DNA of 59,525 nucleotides, from positions 1-59,525 of the IMG/VR virus record IMGVR_UViG_3300022214_000006; one strand, given 5' to 3'. A program made the translations under genes and the position numbers. Numbering within the stretch: position 1 is the stretch's first letter; the number at the start of each line of letters is the position of its first letter. This DNA is from a virus. Below, piece by piece: positions 8,868-17,824 of this stretch. The notes beneath the pieces are model-generated. The model did not search any database, was not told the origin of the DNA, and saw nothing but the letters and a program-made list of their open reading frames with translations.

Positions 8868-11819
8868 CTAAAAAGGCTTACCCGATGCAAGCACTTTCTC
8901 ATCTTTTTCGCCATCTTTCATCTTCACCACTTGTAACTGCACGTCGCCACTCATTTCACGGTGATTTAAATCAACCATCCAACAAGGTAATTGGCCGCTT
9001 TTAACTGTTTGTGATCCAATAGACAACACTTTATTTATGTTTTCGTTGATTATAACTTTCTTCTTCATCAGTTCGGCACGCATACCGTTATAGTCGCCGC
9101 CGCCTTCAGTTACCCATTTCCTGATGGCCGATCTCGATATGTAACCAATATTCTTGTCAATCTCTACACGGCACACCAACCCATTAGTAGGTTCTTGTTT
9201 AGCCCACATTGCGTTATCTTTACCGTTAGCGCCTGTACCACCACCCATGACAATCGTAGACCTGATCTGACTATTCATGAAGTCAACCAACAATGACAAG
9301 GCTGACCGGCGATTCTCGGATACAGAGCCACGTGCAGTGATACCTTGCTCCAATGCGAACGCATACATGTTCTCAACATTGAAAGTATTGAGTCCTAATT
9401 TGGCCGACAATTCGGCACCAGCTAATGTTGAGCCAATAATAGCTGCCCAATAGCGTTCTTTATTAGGTACATTGGCTTCAACGTCGTAGCGGTCGCGCCA
9501 GTATTTTACGCGGTCTTTTGCGTAATCTTGATTCTGCATCAACCAAGCTACAAAAATCTCTCCAGCATGTCCGTAGTTATCCCGTAGGGGTTCAAAAATA
9601 TTCTGAGCTTCTGACTTACTGAGTTTATGATTGCTACTGCGCACATGATATTCAAACACGCGCATGGCTTCAGCACTAGCATCTGATTTGAGCATACCGA
9701 GACGCTCATATAGGCTATGGTTAACTGATGTAGCAGCTATTGAACACCAACGAAGTTCTGAACCGCTCATAGCTCCTGTTTGCGTCAACCTACGCTTATC
9801 ACGACCTTGTGAAATAGCATAACAGAAGTCAGACAGTTCTTCCGGCTCAATATTACTGGCTTCATCATAGGTGGGGCAGATGCTGTTCATGGCCGCGATT
9901 TGTTTCATACGAGCATTGACCGTATCATCTTGCTGCAACATCAAATCTTCTGGATGTCCAAACACGCTATTAATAGTTTGCAATACCGTTGACTTACCAG
10001 AGCCTGTGTCACCGAGCAACGATACAATAGCTCCATGAAATCCTGTAAATCTGAACAGTAAACTTCCATATGCTATAGAATGCCCGAAAGCGTAGGGTTC
10101 GTACCCAGATTGGGTATAGGTGTTTATGATCTTAAGCCATTCTTCAAGAGTTCCCTTTTTACGGAAGCCTCTGGTAAACGATACAATATCTGATGACATT
10201 TCAGAGTCTACCACCGTACCGTCTTTCTTTATACACTTATCTTGTAGTACAAAAAACTCACCGTCTTCAGTCCAACCAAGTTGTGCATGACTTTTTGAAG
10301 CCGCCGCTTTGTTAATAATATGTTGCAAAAATGCGCTCATGAATTCTCCCATATACTTCTGTTCTTTACTACCGATTATACATCCTTGTCCGGCCAATTC
10401 ACTACAAACTTTAGCACCTTTTGAATCGCTGATGTCTCGCAGTTTAATTTTAAAATCTCGCCAACCGTCTTTAGGAAACTTGATTTTGAAATAGGCGATG
10501 TCCTCACACAATGCGAAATCACTGATACGCTCTATGAACCGTATCGGATACTGGCAGAATGTTATAGGTATAGTCTTATCTTCACCAATCACAGTGCTAA
10601 TACCGTGACTATTTAGAGTGTATTGAATAGGATATGCTATTTCAAATCCGTCAATGTGGTAGACGTTTTCTGGGATTATTTTACCGTTTTTAGGTTCATC
10701 AACTTGTACTGGCTTTACAGGTGCAACACCAAGTCCCGGACAAATTGTAACTGATGCCGATATTTCAGTATTATTTATTACTTGTGGTGCAGCTGGTCGT
10801 AAGCTTATTGGCGATCCTTGACGGCGTTCGCAGCCCTCACATTGTTTAAAATTACTGCGGAAATTGGCGCATGTGTGTGGTGTAAATTCACTGGCTTTAT
10901 GTACAGCAAATGATTGATTGTAGTCTTCATGATTTTCTGAAACTCTGCGGATACATTCTTCAGGTTCAGAACAGGCGTTAGCTATTGACAGTGCAGCACA
11001 CCATTGCGGATAAACTAGAGATTCATTGTGTTCAACTGCGTACTTCATAGCAGCACAATTATCTAAGATGTACTCAAAATCACCTTCAGGGTAATAATCT
11101 TCGACAATAATACCGTGCTGCTCCAATATCTCAATAGCTTTAGGATCGTACTTAACCCTAGCGACAGCCTCTTCAACTACCACATCATTAGCAGCCATAT
11201 ATGCATCCAACGGCTCAACAAATTCAGCTAAGGTGCAAGGCTCAGACCACTTCTCAACTTTTACAAGTGCTTGCGATTCACGTTTATAATTTATAGTTCC
11301 CGGTACTCTGAGAATACTGGCACGGTCAGATGTGCGCGTACTGTCGGCAATAAGTTTGGCATGAGCTACGACTTGTTTAAACTTCTGAGCAATCGGCAAC
11401 CAGTCGGCGGATGCTACGGGTTCAGTGAGAGTCCAATACACATGATAACCATATCCAGAATTGACTAGGATCGGTTTTGGCAGGTTTACTTTCTTGATGA
11501 ATACCTTGAGTGCTTCCAAGGCTACCGATTGGTTTAAATAGCCCTTACCATCCGTAAATTTATCTTCGCCGCAGTCGATGTCGATGAAGAATGATTTGAA
11601 TTGGAGAATGTTTTCAGTTTTGCGCTTCGCAGGCTTACCTAAGTTGTCTACACTTCCTACGGCGAAGTATGAATCTTTACCTTCTTCTGAATACTTTAAG
11701 GCTTCTTTATATGCTGTTTCAATATCAGCGAAAGATGATTGCGCATACCCGCCATTACTCGGATGCGCTACAAGATAATTTCCAGTGTCAGTCCATGTTT
11801 GTTGTAAGAATTTTAGCAT
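8868..11819 (-). CDS. Primase-helicase (PrimPol-like domain plus DUF927-type ATPase)
   Basis: A 983-residue protein. The N-terminal third looks like an archaeo-eukaryotic primase-type domain: FFIDIDCGED with the metal-binding D-I-D near residue 78, NSGYGYHVYWTL near 120 and ILRVPGTINYK near 168. A Cys/His cluster follows near 315-333 (C-C-C-C). The C-terminal half holds an ATPase with Walker A GDTGSGKST near residue 606, an acidic YDEASN motif and ATSVNHS as sensor, as in DUF927 helicase-like proteins. Such fusions prime and unwind DNA at the phage fork. No strong ribosome site precedes the ATG. The family A polymerase at 33.5-36.0 kb is the likely partner. Confidence 0.85.
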   Translation of the reverse strand: MLKFLQQTWTDTGNYLVAHPSNGGYAQSSFADIETAYKEALKYSEEGKDSYFAVGSVDNLGKPAKRKTENILQFKSFFIDIDCGEDKFTDGKGYLNQSVALEALKVFIKKVNLPKPILVNSGYGYHVYWTLTEPVASADWLPIAQKFKQVVAHAKLIADSTRTSDRASILRVPGTINYKRESQALVKVEKWSEPCTLAEFVEPLDAYMAANDVVVEEAVARVKYDPKAIEILEQHGIIVEDYYPEGDFEYILDNCAAMKYAVEHNESLVYPQWCAALSIANACSEPEECIRRVSENHEDYNQSFAVHKASEFTPHTCANFRSNFKQCEGCERRQGSPISLRPAAPQVINNTEISASVTICPGLGVAPVKPVQVDEPKNGKIIPENVYHIDGFEIAYPIQYTLNSHGISTVIGEDKTIPITFCQYPIRFIERISDFALCEDIAYFKIKFPKDGWRDFKIKLRDISDSKGAKVCSELAGQGCIIGSKEQKYMGEFMSAFLQHIINKAAASKSHAQLGWTEDGEFFVLQDKCIKKDGTVVDSEMSSDIVSFTRGFRKKGTLEEWLKIINTYTQSGYEPYAFGHSIAYGSLLFRFTGFHGAIVSLLGDTGSGKSTVLQTINSVFGHPEDLMLQQDDTVNARMKQIAAMNSICPTYDEASNIEPEELSDFCYAISQGRDKRRLTQTGAMSGSELRWCSIAATSVNHSLYERLGMLKSDASAEAMRVFEYHVRSSNHKLSKSEAQNIFEPLRDNYGHAGEIFVAWLMQNQDYAKDRVKYWRDRYDVEANVPNKERYWAAIIGSTLAGAELSAKLGLNTFNVENMYAFALEQGITARGSVSENRRSALSLLVDFMNSQIRSTIVMGGGTGANGKDNAMWAKQEPTNGLVCRVEIDKNIGYISRSAIRKWVTEGGGDYNGMRAELMKKKVIINENINKVLSIGSQTVKSGQLPCWMVDLNHREMSGDVQLQVVKMKDGEKDEKVLASGKPF

Positions 11820-11886
11820 ATTATACTGGTAGACGTTCTTCGTGAGGCGCGGAGATTACCACTAAATCAGCGGTAATGCAAGAGAA

Positions 11887-12387
11887 TTACGATTGCTTTA
11901 AAGCAATTTTTACTACCTCAATGATTTTGCACAGATATTCATAATCTGGATTTGTTTTGGTTGGTAAATATTCATACCAATCATCACCTAGAATATCACG
12001 AATCAAATCTTCTTCAATCAGACGTTCATCAAATTCTGAGCAATCTACTTCATTCCACAATTCTCTAGCATCCTCTTCTGTAAACTCAGAGTTCTTACGA
12101 CGTTCGCAAATTTCTTTAAATAGCACTGTTTTAATTCCGTCATAATCGTTTATTCTTCGTTGTACACGAGTCATCTTAGTAGCCAAATATTCTGTACTGG
12201 CTTGACTGAAGAATTGAGACATTGTACGATCACTCATAGCTCCCCAGTAATTACTCCAAGCCTCTCCGTAACAAGTAATGGTGATTTGACCTTTTCCAAG
12301 TTCATAATCTTCAATGTAGACGTGAAGCGTGTCTAAACCATTTTGAGATATTGTTAGTTTATTTACTGTTGACTTTTCGATGTGCAT
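11887..12387 (-). CDS. Hypothetical protein
   Basis: A 166-residue acidic protein. The motif CYGEAWSNYWGAM near residue 39 and following FF-QAS-EYLA-KM resemble a group of conserved phage proteins found near replication genes whose function is not known to me. The C-terminal half is Asp/Glu-rich. It lies between the primase-helicase and a methyltransferase. Confidence 0.65.
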   Translation of the reverse strand: MHIEKSTVNKLTISQNGLDTLHVYIEDYELGKGQITITCYGEAWSNYWGAMSDRTMSQFFSQASTEYLATKMTRVQRRINDYDGIKTVLFKEICERRKNSEFTEEDARELWNEVDCSEFDERLIEEDLIRDILGDDWYEYLPTKTNPDYEYLCKIIEVVKIALKQS

Positions 12388-12427
12388 GGTTTCTATCTAT
12401 TAGTGGTAATGCAAGTGATGCTTGAGA

Positions 12428-13243
12428 CTATTTTGTAAGTTGTTGATTCGCTTGACGCGCTTCTTCAATTCTTTGTTTTGCAATAGCAAAATACTTGTCG
12501 TCACGCTCTATGCCTATAAAGTTACGGTTAGTATTCATGCAGGCTACTCCGGTTGTACCGCTACCCATCGTGTTGTCTAACACCCACATGCCTTCGTTGG
12601 TGTAGGTCTTAATTAGGTACTCGCAGAGGGCTACGGGTTTTTGGGTGGGGTGGAATCTATTTTCACCTGATGGTATGTCAAATTCCAGAATTGTTGTAGG
12701 ATAGTTTGACCCTTTCACTTCATAATCCCCAGCATTAAGAGAGTTGTATTTGAATGTACCTGACGATTTTATTGCTGTCTTTCTAGTTTTTACATTATTC
12801 TTCCACACAACTCCCTGCGGGTTGTATTTTATAGGATTCAATGATCCTGTGTTACAGCCGCATTGACTAAATACAATAATATCTTCGTGAATCTTTAGGG
12901 GTTGATACTTTATAGCTACATGATTCGCGGCTTTATTCTTTTTCCAAACCCATGAATATTTATACCATTCAAGATTTGAAGAAATTAATGTGGTTGTAAA
13001 TGGTTGCGCCCCAAATAAAACAATAGTACCAAAAGGTTTTAATACTCGTTTGTATTCTAACCATAACATGTCTAAATCTATTATAGACTTTTTTGAAAAT
13101 TTAGACATATTTTTAAGAACTGTCTCAAATTCAGCATAAGTGGTCCCGTAAGGCAAGTCACACAGAATCATGTCAACACACTTGTCCGGCAGCGTAGCCA
13201 TGAGTTCTATGGTGTCACCTTGTTTAAGTTTTGCTATAGTCAT
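12428..13243 (-). CDS. DNA adenine/cytosine-N4 methyltransferase, beta-type order
   Basis: A 271-residue amino-methyltransferase. The catalytic motif DLPYGT (a DPPY variant) is near residue 29 and the AdoMet-binding motif DNTMGSGTTGVAC is near residue 222; this catalytic-first order is that of beta-class enzymes. FGAQPF and KPVALCEYLIKTY are further conserved blocks. The ribosome site AAGGAA precedes the ATG. It is clearly homologous to the cassette methyltransferase at 48.4-49.2 kb. No restriction partner is nearby, so protection from host restriction is the likely job. Target sequence cannot be read from the protein. Confidence 0.88.
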   Translation of the reverse strand: MTIAKLKQGDTIELMATLPDKCVDMILCDLPYGTTYAEFETVLKNMSKFSKKSIIDLDMLWLEYKRVLKPFGTIVLFGAQPFTTTLISSNLEWYKYSWVWKKNKAANHVAIKYQPLKIHEDIIVFSQCGCNTGSLNPIKYNPQGVVWKNNVKTRKTAIKSSGTFKYNSLNAGDYEVKGSNYPTTILEFDIPSGENRFHPTQKPVALCEYLIKTYTNEGMWVLDNTMGSGTTGVACMNTNRNFIGIERDDKYFAIAKQRIEEARQANQQLTK

Positions 13244-13333
13244 AATAATTCCTTAAAATATTTTCTATAAATTCTAATAAACTTATAGAAAATATCAGCG
13301 GAGCCGAAACCCCGCTGACACATCACTGACTAC

Positions 13334-14338
13334 TTAATCCCAATCAGCCAACTGATCGGCAACTGTTGCAGATGCTTCTTCAACCTTCGTAGAGGGTTGC
13401 GCCGTAGAAGCAACACTTGGCGCAGCTTTTGCAGCGGCTTTAGGCTTCTCTGCTGGTGCTACAGACGCTGGAGCGGTCTGGACTTGTTCGCCCTTGTGTT
13501 CAACTTGTGCTACTGGTGCAGGGGCTTCAATAGCTGGCTGAACAACTTTAGCAACAACTGGCTCACGATCAAGACCGAGAACTTTAATCACTGGCTCAGA
13601 ATGATAAAGTGGAAGAACTTTCTTCAACATTTCCGTAGGCAACACGCGAACCATTTTGAATAAGCATTTTGGCTGGCTGGCTTTCGCATCAAATTTCACC
13701 GTAGTCTCAACCATAATAGTTTTCGGGATACCTTGAGATTTCAGATATTCGACATAGGCATCGTATGCATACCATCCATTTTTCTTGTTCTCGGCTTCAG
13801 CAGCCTTATCTTCCCAAAGAGAGGTGATCGCCAATTGAAGTTTCAACGGTGTGTGTGATTTTTCTTCGTTAATTACTACAGCCAATCGACGATTAACTTT
13901 GCAGGCTTTAGCGTCAGGATTGTCGGCTGTTGCTCCGCTGCCTTTAACTTTCTGTGGGCAACTCTTGCAATCAACGTGTTGTGGTTCACGTACAGACGAA
14001 TCCGGTTTTTGACCATGTGTGCTATAACAATCAGGGGCTTTGTTAGAGCCTTCAACAAAACCTTCTTTGTAATAACTGTTACAACGATCCCACTTGCTCT
14101 CAGGTACTTGACGCAAAATGATTGCATTAATACTTGGAGCCGCCATAGGTTCCCCGTTAAACATCGTCTCAACAGTGGTTGTCTCACCGTCGATAGTGTA
14201 ACGGAACTTGGAACCTTTGATGGAAAGACTATTTACTTTTTCGGCAGAATCTTCTTCCGTTGGAATGTTAAATTGATCCAACATACCCAAAATTTCAGGG
14301 TTAATTTGCTCTACTACTGCTACTTGGTTCTCTGACAT
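13334..14338 (-). CDS. Putative single-stranded DNA-binding protein
   Basis: A 334-residue protein with a strong AAAGGAG site. The N-terminal 230 residues are folded, with a Cys-rich patch near 103-146 (CYSTHGQK, C-SC, AC) that could bind zinc. Residues 255-325 are a low-complexity Pro/Ala/Lys linker and the protein ends in DQLADWD, an acidic aromatic tip like that of SSB proteins. Together with the YqaJ-type exonuclease two genes downstream this suggests a replication or recombination ssDNA-binding role. This is an inference from architecture. Confidence 0.5.
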   Translation of the reverse strand: MSENQVAVVEQINPEILGMLDQFNIPTEEDSAEKVNSLSIKGSKFRYTIDGETTTVETMFNGEPMAAPSINAIILRQVPESKWDRCNSYYKEGFVEGSNKAPDCYSTHGQKPDSSVREPQHVDCKSCPQKVKGSGATADNPDAKACKVNRRLAVVINEEKSHTPLKLQLAITSLWEDKAAEAENKKNGWYAYDAYVEYLKSQGIPKTIMVETTVKFDAKASQPKCLFKMVRVLPTEMLKKVLPLYHSEPVIKVLGLDREPVVAKVVQPAIEAPAPVAQVEHKGEQVQTAPASVAPAEKPKAAAKAAPSVASTAQPSTKVEEASATVADQLADWD

Positions 14339-14351
14339 CTTTACTTCTCCT

Positions 14352-14576
14352 TTACTTTTTAGATTTTGCTACTGGTTTACGAACTGATGCTGGCTTCTTT
14401 ACTTCTGATACAAGTTCAAGACGTGACGGGATTTCTCGGACTTCGATTTTAGTGCCTTTGTAGAAGTCGAAGTCGGTAATAGATGGTACATACTCATCTA
14501 TCTGCTCGTGTAGTCCTTTCAAATCTTTACTACTGTAACAATGTGTTTCATCTTCTTTGTGTACTGCGAAAAACAT
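14352..14576 (-). CDS. Hypothetical small basic-tailed protein
   Basis: 74 residues, preceded by AAAGGAGAAGTAAA, the same leader used by its two neighbours. The C-terminus is Lys/Ala/Val-rich (KPASVRKPVAKSKK), suggesting nucleic acid contact. Family not recognised. Confidence 0.6.
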   Translation of the reverse strand: MFFAVHKEDETHCYSSKDLKGLHEQIDEYVPSITDFDFYKGTKIEVREIPSRLELVSEVKKPASVRKPVAKSKK

Positions 14577-14593
14577 TTTACTTCTCCTTTAGG

Positions 14594-14776
14594 TTAATCA
14601 GGTTTTACAGCATTTTCAACATTCTTCATCACGCTTTTCAATGCAGTCGCTGTATAAGGTTCATCTTTATCAGTGATACTACCTCCAAGTGTCAACATAT
14701 CTGCTGCTACTGCGATTGGCGTTTGAACCACCACACCTACAGTGGCTTTTGCTAAGTCTCCAATAAATCCAAACAT
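14594..14776 (-). CDS. Hypothetical small protein
   Basis: 60 residues with an AAGGAGAAGTAAA leader. The first half is hydrophobic and Gly/Val-rich (FGFIGDLAKATVGVVVQTP), the second half polar. It may associate with the membrane. It belongs to the SSB-exonuclease cluster. Confidence 0.6.
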   Translation of the reverse strand: MFGFIGDLAKATVGVVVQTPIAVAADMLTLGGSITDKDEPYTATALKSVMKNVENAVKPD

Positions 14777-14778
14777 TT

Positions 14779-15480
14779 TTACTTCTCCTTAGTTAAAAAT
14801 TTAATATCTTCTTCAATCTCCGCCAACACCTCAATAACCTCTGCTTCCAACGCCTTAATTAACGCTGTGTCAGGAACATTTTCGACAATCAGCAACTGGT
14901 TCGCTGGTGGCATACGAGGGTCGAAACTGACGAAGATTCGTTTGGTGCGCTTACAACTTGCCAACTGTAACAAAGTCTGTTCTTCATACTCTTCAGGTAT
15001 GCAATTAGCTTTCAAATACTCAATGTGAGTTGCCGAATTCGGGCATTTTATCTCAAGTATGGCATCGTCGTCAACTAGTCCATCTGGTGATGCTCCGCAC
15101 CATTCGATGTCGGGGTGATCTACGAAAGCTACAAGTTGCACTTTCTTGCCAGTAGCTTTTTCAAATGCTGCTACAGCTAGTTTTTCCGTAATTATACCAT
15201 GTTGGACAGCCCTCAAATTTGAGATGTCACCGTCAGCACTTACATTTGTCAGACGTTCGGCTACGATCTTGCCGATAAGTGTTTTAGCAGCCTTGGAGCG
15301 TGAACCATTTTTCAGTTTGCTCAGGGCATCCTTAACTCGGCTTCCAGTAACTTTACCAATCCTTCGCTTAAACCACTCTTCGGTTCGCTGAAGGTCTGGG
15401 TCGTCTTTGATGATACCGTGCTCTCGTAGGAGGGCTAGGGCTTCATCCTGTGATGGATAATCTTCGATTAGTTCAAACAT
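14779..15480 (-). CDS. YqaJ/lambda-exonuclease-type recombination nuclease
   Basis: A 233-residue PD-(D/E)XK nuclease. RTEEWFKRRIGKVTGS near residue 30, then AVQHGIITEKLAVAAF, then GASPDGLVDDDAILEIKCP near 126-144 give the catalytic D-E-K set of the YqaJ family, with YEEQTLLQL following. These enzymes degrade one DNA strand 5' to 3' and work with an annealing or ssDNA-binding protein in phage recombination. Start codon ATG lies three bases after the preceding gene's stop. Confidence 0.88.
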   Translation of the reverse strand: MFELIEDYPSQDEALALLREHGIIKDDPDLQRTEEWFKRRIGKVTGSRVKDALSKLKNGSRSKAAKTLIGKIVAERLTNVSADGDISNLRAVQHGIITEKLAVAAFEKATGKKVQLVAFVDHPDIEWCGASPDGLVDDDAILEIKCPNSATHIEYLKANCIPEEYEEQTLLQLASCKRTKRIFVSFDPRMPPANQLLIVENVPDTALIKALEAEVIEVLAEIEEDIKFLTKEK

Positions 15481-15482
15481 TA

Positions 15483-15770
15483 TTAATGTGCCTTAACAGC
15501 ATCGAGCGCATGAAGGCTATAGATGTGATACTCATCTCCCCACTTAGATAGGCAACCATCATAAGTTACATTATCTTTTTTAAGAGTATACCAAACACAA
15601 CCGCCCCATCTACCTAAACCAGTATATTCGTACCCTTGATAGCCAATAACTGAAAAACCATTAGCTCCCCAAGTCTCGGAAGCGTGAGCTTTTATAACAT
15701 CTACATTCTCATTAGAACATCCAATGAGAGATACTATTACGAAAACTGACACCATAAGTTTTGCAAACAT
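15483..15770 (-). CDS. Small lipoprotein
   Basis: 95 residues with a lipoprotein signal: hydrophobic VSVFVIVS followed by lipobox LIGC at residues 15-18. The mature part has three further Cys and several Trp/Tyr. GGAGGG precedes the ATG. It should be exported and anchored; superinfection exclusion is one possible use for an early phage lipoprotein, but this is a guess. Confidence 0.7.
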   Translation of the reverse strand: MFAKLMVSVFVIVSLIGCSNENVDVIKAHASETWGANGFSVIGYQGYEYTGLGRWGGCVWYTLKKDNVTYDGCLSKWGDEYHIYSLHALDAVKAH

Positions 15771-15798
15771 TCTTCAACCCTCCATCTCGTAAACTCGA

Positions 15799-16008
15799 TT
15801 AAAATTTAATACGGCCGCCACCTGTACGAAATTGTTTCTTATCTTTCTCGGATAGTTTAAAAAAGCCATCCAAATCGTTTAGGAACTTCTTACCACATCT
15901 GGTACGGAGTTCCCCATTTTTCTTAAGCTGCCAAACACTGTAGCCGTACTCGAAGTCCCAACCATTGTAGTGGTAAGTTTTAGCGAAGCAGATGTGTCCG
16001 GAAATCAT
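15799..16008 (-). CDS. Hypothetical protein
   Basis: 69 residues, basic and aromatic (HYNGWDFEYGYSVWQLKKNGELRTRCGKK). The ATG overlaps the stop of the upstream membrane protein, so the two are coupled. Family not recognised. Confidence 0.55.
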   Translation of the reverse strand: MISGHICFAKTYHYNGWDFEYGYSVWQLKKNGELRTRCGKKFLNDLDGFFKLSEKDKKQFRTGGGRIKF

Positions 16009-16190
16009 TTGGTTGAATCTTCTTTACCGGCAAGATATGCTAGAGTCGCTGCCAGCGCCAACATACCAAACATTAGTATAGGTAGCCACCATGAATACGG
16101 TTCTGGTGGGGTTTTAGGCAGTTGCCCTACTGAGGCAGTTGTCATACCTACAACAAACATGATATACCCGACACATATAATTTTATTCAT
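16005..16190 (-). CDS. Small two-helix membrane protein
   Basis: 61 residues: a hydrophobic N-terminus (residues 4-21), a Pro-rich link, and a second membrane helix (about 34-53) ending in a charged tail. GAGG precedes the ATG, which lies about 35 bases downstream of a sigma70 promoter. It is the first gene of that transcript. Confidence 0.65.
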   Translation of the reverse strand: MNKIICVGYIMFVVGMTTASVGQLPKTPPEPYSWWLPILMFGMLALAATLAYLAGKEDSTK

Positions 16191-16226
16191 TTTTCAACCT
16201 CATCTTAAATTATCCAGCGAGACATC

Positions 16227-16255
16227 ATTATCGCAGAAATCAAGGTGGTTGTCAA
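16227..16255 (-). promoter_or_regulatory. Sigma70 promoter, family A
   Basis: TTGACA, 17-base spacer, GATAAT on the minus strand, upstream of the gene starting at 16190. The -10 region is preceded by TGC, as in other promoters of this family. Confidence 0.8.
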
Positions 16256-16258
16256 CTG

Positions 16259-17824
16259 TTATTTCACCAGCCCCGCCTTAAACCATTCAGGCAAAATGTG
16301 GTTTACTTTTTGGAAGAAGGCGTGAAAGCGGGTGTCAAGTAGATACACAACGGATGAGTCATCCTTGCTTCTTGTACTTCTACCACACATCTGCATCACA
16401 TCAATTAAAGTCCGCCAATTATACCACACCCAATGCCCTTGTGAAAGTTTTGCATGTACATAAGGATCGGTGATTGCAGGATATGGTGGGCGTATAATAA
16501 TCTGCCATTTTGCCCTTGTTCCATGAGCGTCTATACCTTCACGAATTGATGGGCTAATAAATACTAATGGTTCTTTAGAATCATAAAACATTTGTAATTT
16601 TTTGGCAAATGTCTCAGGTGTATGTGTCACTATCCTACCAGTTTCTGAAAGTGATGCAGTTAATTCTTGCGCCATTTTATAAGAAGCTGCATGTATCAAT
16701 CCTTTCTGTAAATTATGGTGTTGCATAATCCTACGGATTTCATGTATAGCAACTGATGAATTAGTTGCCCACATCTTATGTGAAAGGTCTAGGTTAGAAT
16801 GACGTGGCATAACAACAGGGCGATTCTCTTTCGGAAAATCGCTATCAATATTAATAAACACTGCATCATTAGGAGAAATTCCAAGTCCTGAAAAGAAGGC
16901 ATTTTTATCCAATATCGTACCTGACATGAACACAATAACATCCCCAAAGGCTCCGAAAAATTGGTGGAACGCATTACCCACATAACTTGGAATCATAGTG
17001 ATAACTGTTTTATGTTTTCCTTGGATTACTTCGACAATTGCTAATTTTCCATAAGCGTCAATATTCTTTTCTAATTTCTCAAGTTTTTCCAAGTATGCTT
17101 CACGCGAGTCATTTGGAGTATGGAGGAACTGGTCATCTTGTTTGAGCCATTGTACCCATTGTAATGGTGTTTTTAAAGGTGATATGTCAGACAATGGAAC
17201 GTCTCGGTACACATTAAAAGTTACACTGAGTTGTGACCTCAAGTACGCTTCGATGCCGTGGCTTTCATCAATGATAATTATCCGCCGTTTTTCAAGACGG
17301 TCATACATCCCATTGAAAAAGAATGATGCTGTGTTGCAGCACACTATATCTTCTTTTAATGCTTCCGCTAGAGCAATATCATACGGGCAATCACCCGAAT
17401 TAACTTTGCAATCTTGGATACGCTTTTGCCGTGTCTCAGATTTAACTCCAACACATTCACCTGTAGCGCAGGAATCTTCAAGTTTCGGTTTCGGTACATT
17501 ATCACCAGCTCGAATCAACTTGATAATTTTTTGATTTGATGTTGGGTTTCCGTAAGTGCATTGGTATGCACCTTTACCCTTCAACACTTTCAGTTTATTC
17601 TTGAAATCTGCTCGGTATTGCTCTTGCAATGATTGTGTTGGGCAGGCGATGTATCCTTTACCATAATAATTACACAAAGAAACTGCCACCGCACTTTTAC
17701 CAAGCCCCACGGCGGCCTGTAGTCCGATGAACTTTGCTCCACCATCTATAGCAGCTTTAATTTTCTCAAGCGCGATTCGTTGATTTGGTCTGATTGTTTC
17801 TAGTGGAAAATGGTTTATTGGCAT
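16259..17824 (-). CDS. DinG/XPD-type helicase
   Basis: A 521-residue superfamily 2 helicase. Q-motif-like IRPNQ near residue 12, Walker A AAVGLGKSA near 40, DEAH-type box DESH near 196 and motif VI CGRSTRSKDD near 480. Between motifs I and II four Cys (near 118, 123, 139, 145) are spaced like the iron-sulphur cluster ligands of XPD/DinG. Such enzymes unwind 5' to 3' from single-stranded DNA, RNA-DNA hybrids or G-quadruplexes. The ATG overlaps the last ten bases of the upstream GIY-YIG gene, with no own strong ribosome site, so it depends on coupling. Confidence 0.85.
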   Translation of the reverse strand: MPINHFPLETIRPNQRIALEKIKAAIDGGAKFIGLQAAVGLGKSAVAVSLCNYYGKGYIACPTQSLQEQYRADFKNKLKVLKGKGAYQCTYGNPTSNQKIIKLIRAGDNVPKPKLEDSCATGECVGVKSETRQKRIQDCKVNSGDCPYDIALAEALKEDIVCCNTASFFFNGMYDRLEKRRIIIIDESHGIEAYLRSQLSVTFNVYRDVPLSDISPLKTPLQWVQWLKQDDQFLHTPNDSREAYLEKLEKLEKNIDAYGKLAIVEVIQGKHKTVITMIPSYVGNAFHQFFGAFGDVIVFMSGTILDKNAFFSGLGISPNDAVFINIDSDFPKENRPVVMPRHSNLDLSHKMWATNSSVAIHEIRRIMQHHNLQKGLIHAASYKMAQELTASLSETGRIVTHTPETFAKKLQMFYDSKEPLVFISPSIREGIDAHGTRAKWQIIIRPPYPAITDPYVHAKLSQGHWVWYNWRTLIDVMQMCGRSTRSKDDSSVVYLLDTRFHAFFQKVNHILPEWFKAGLVK

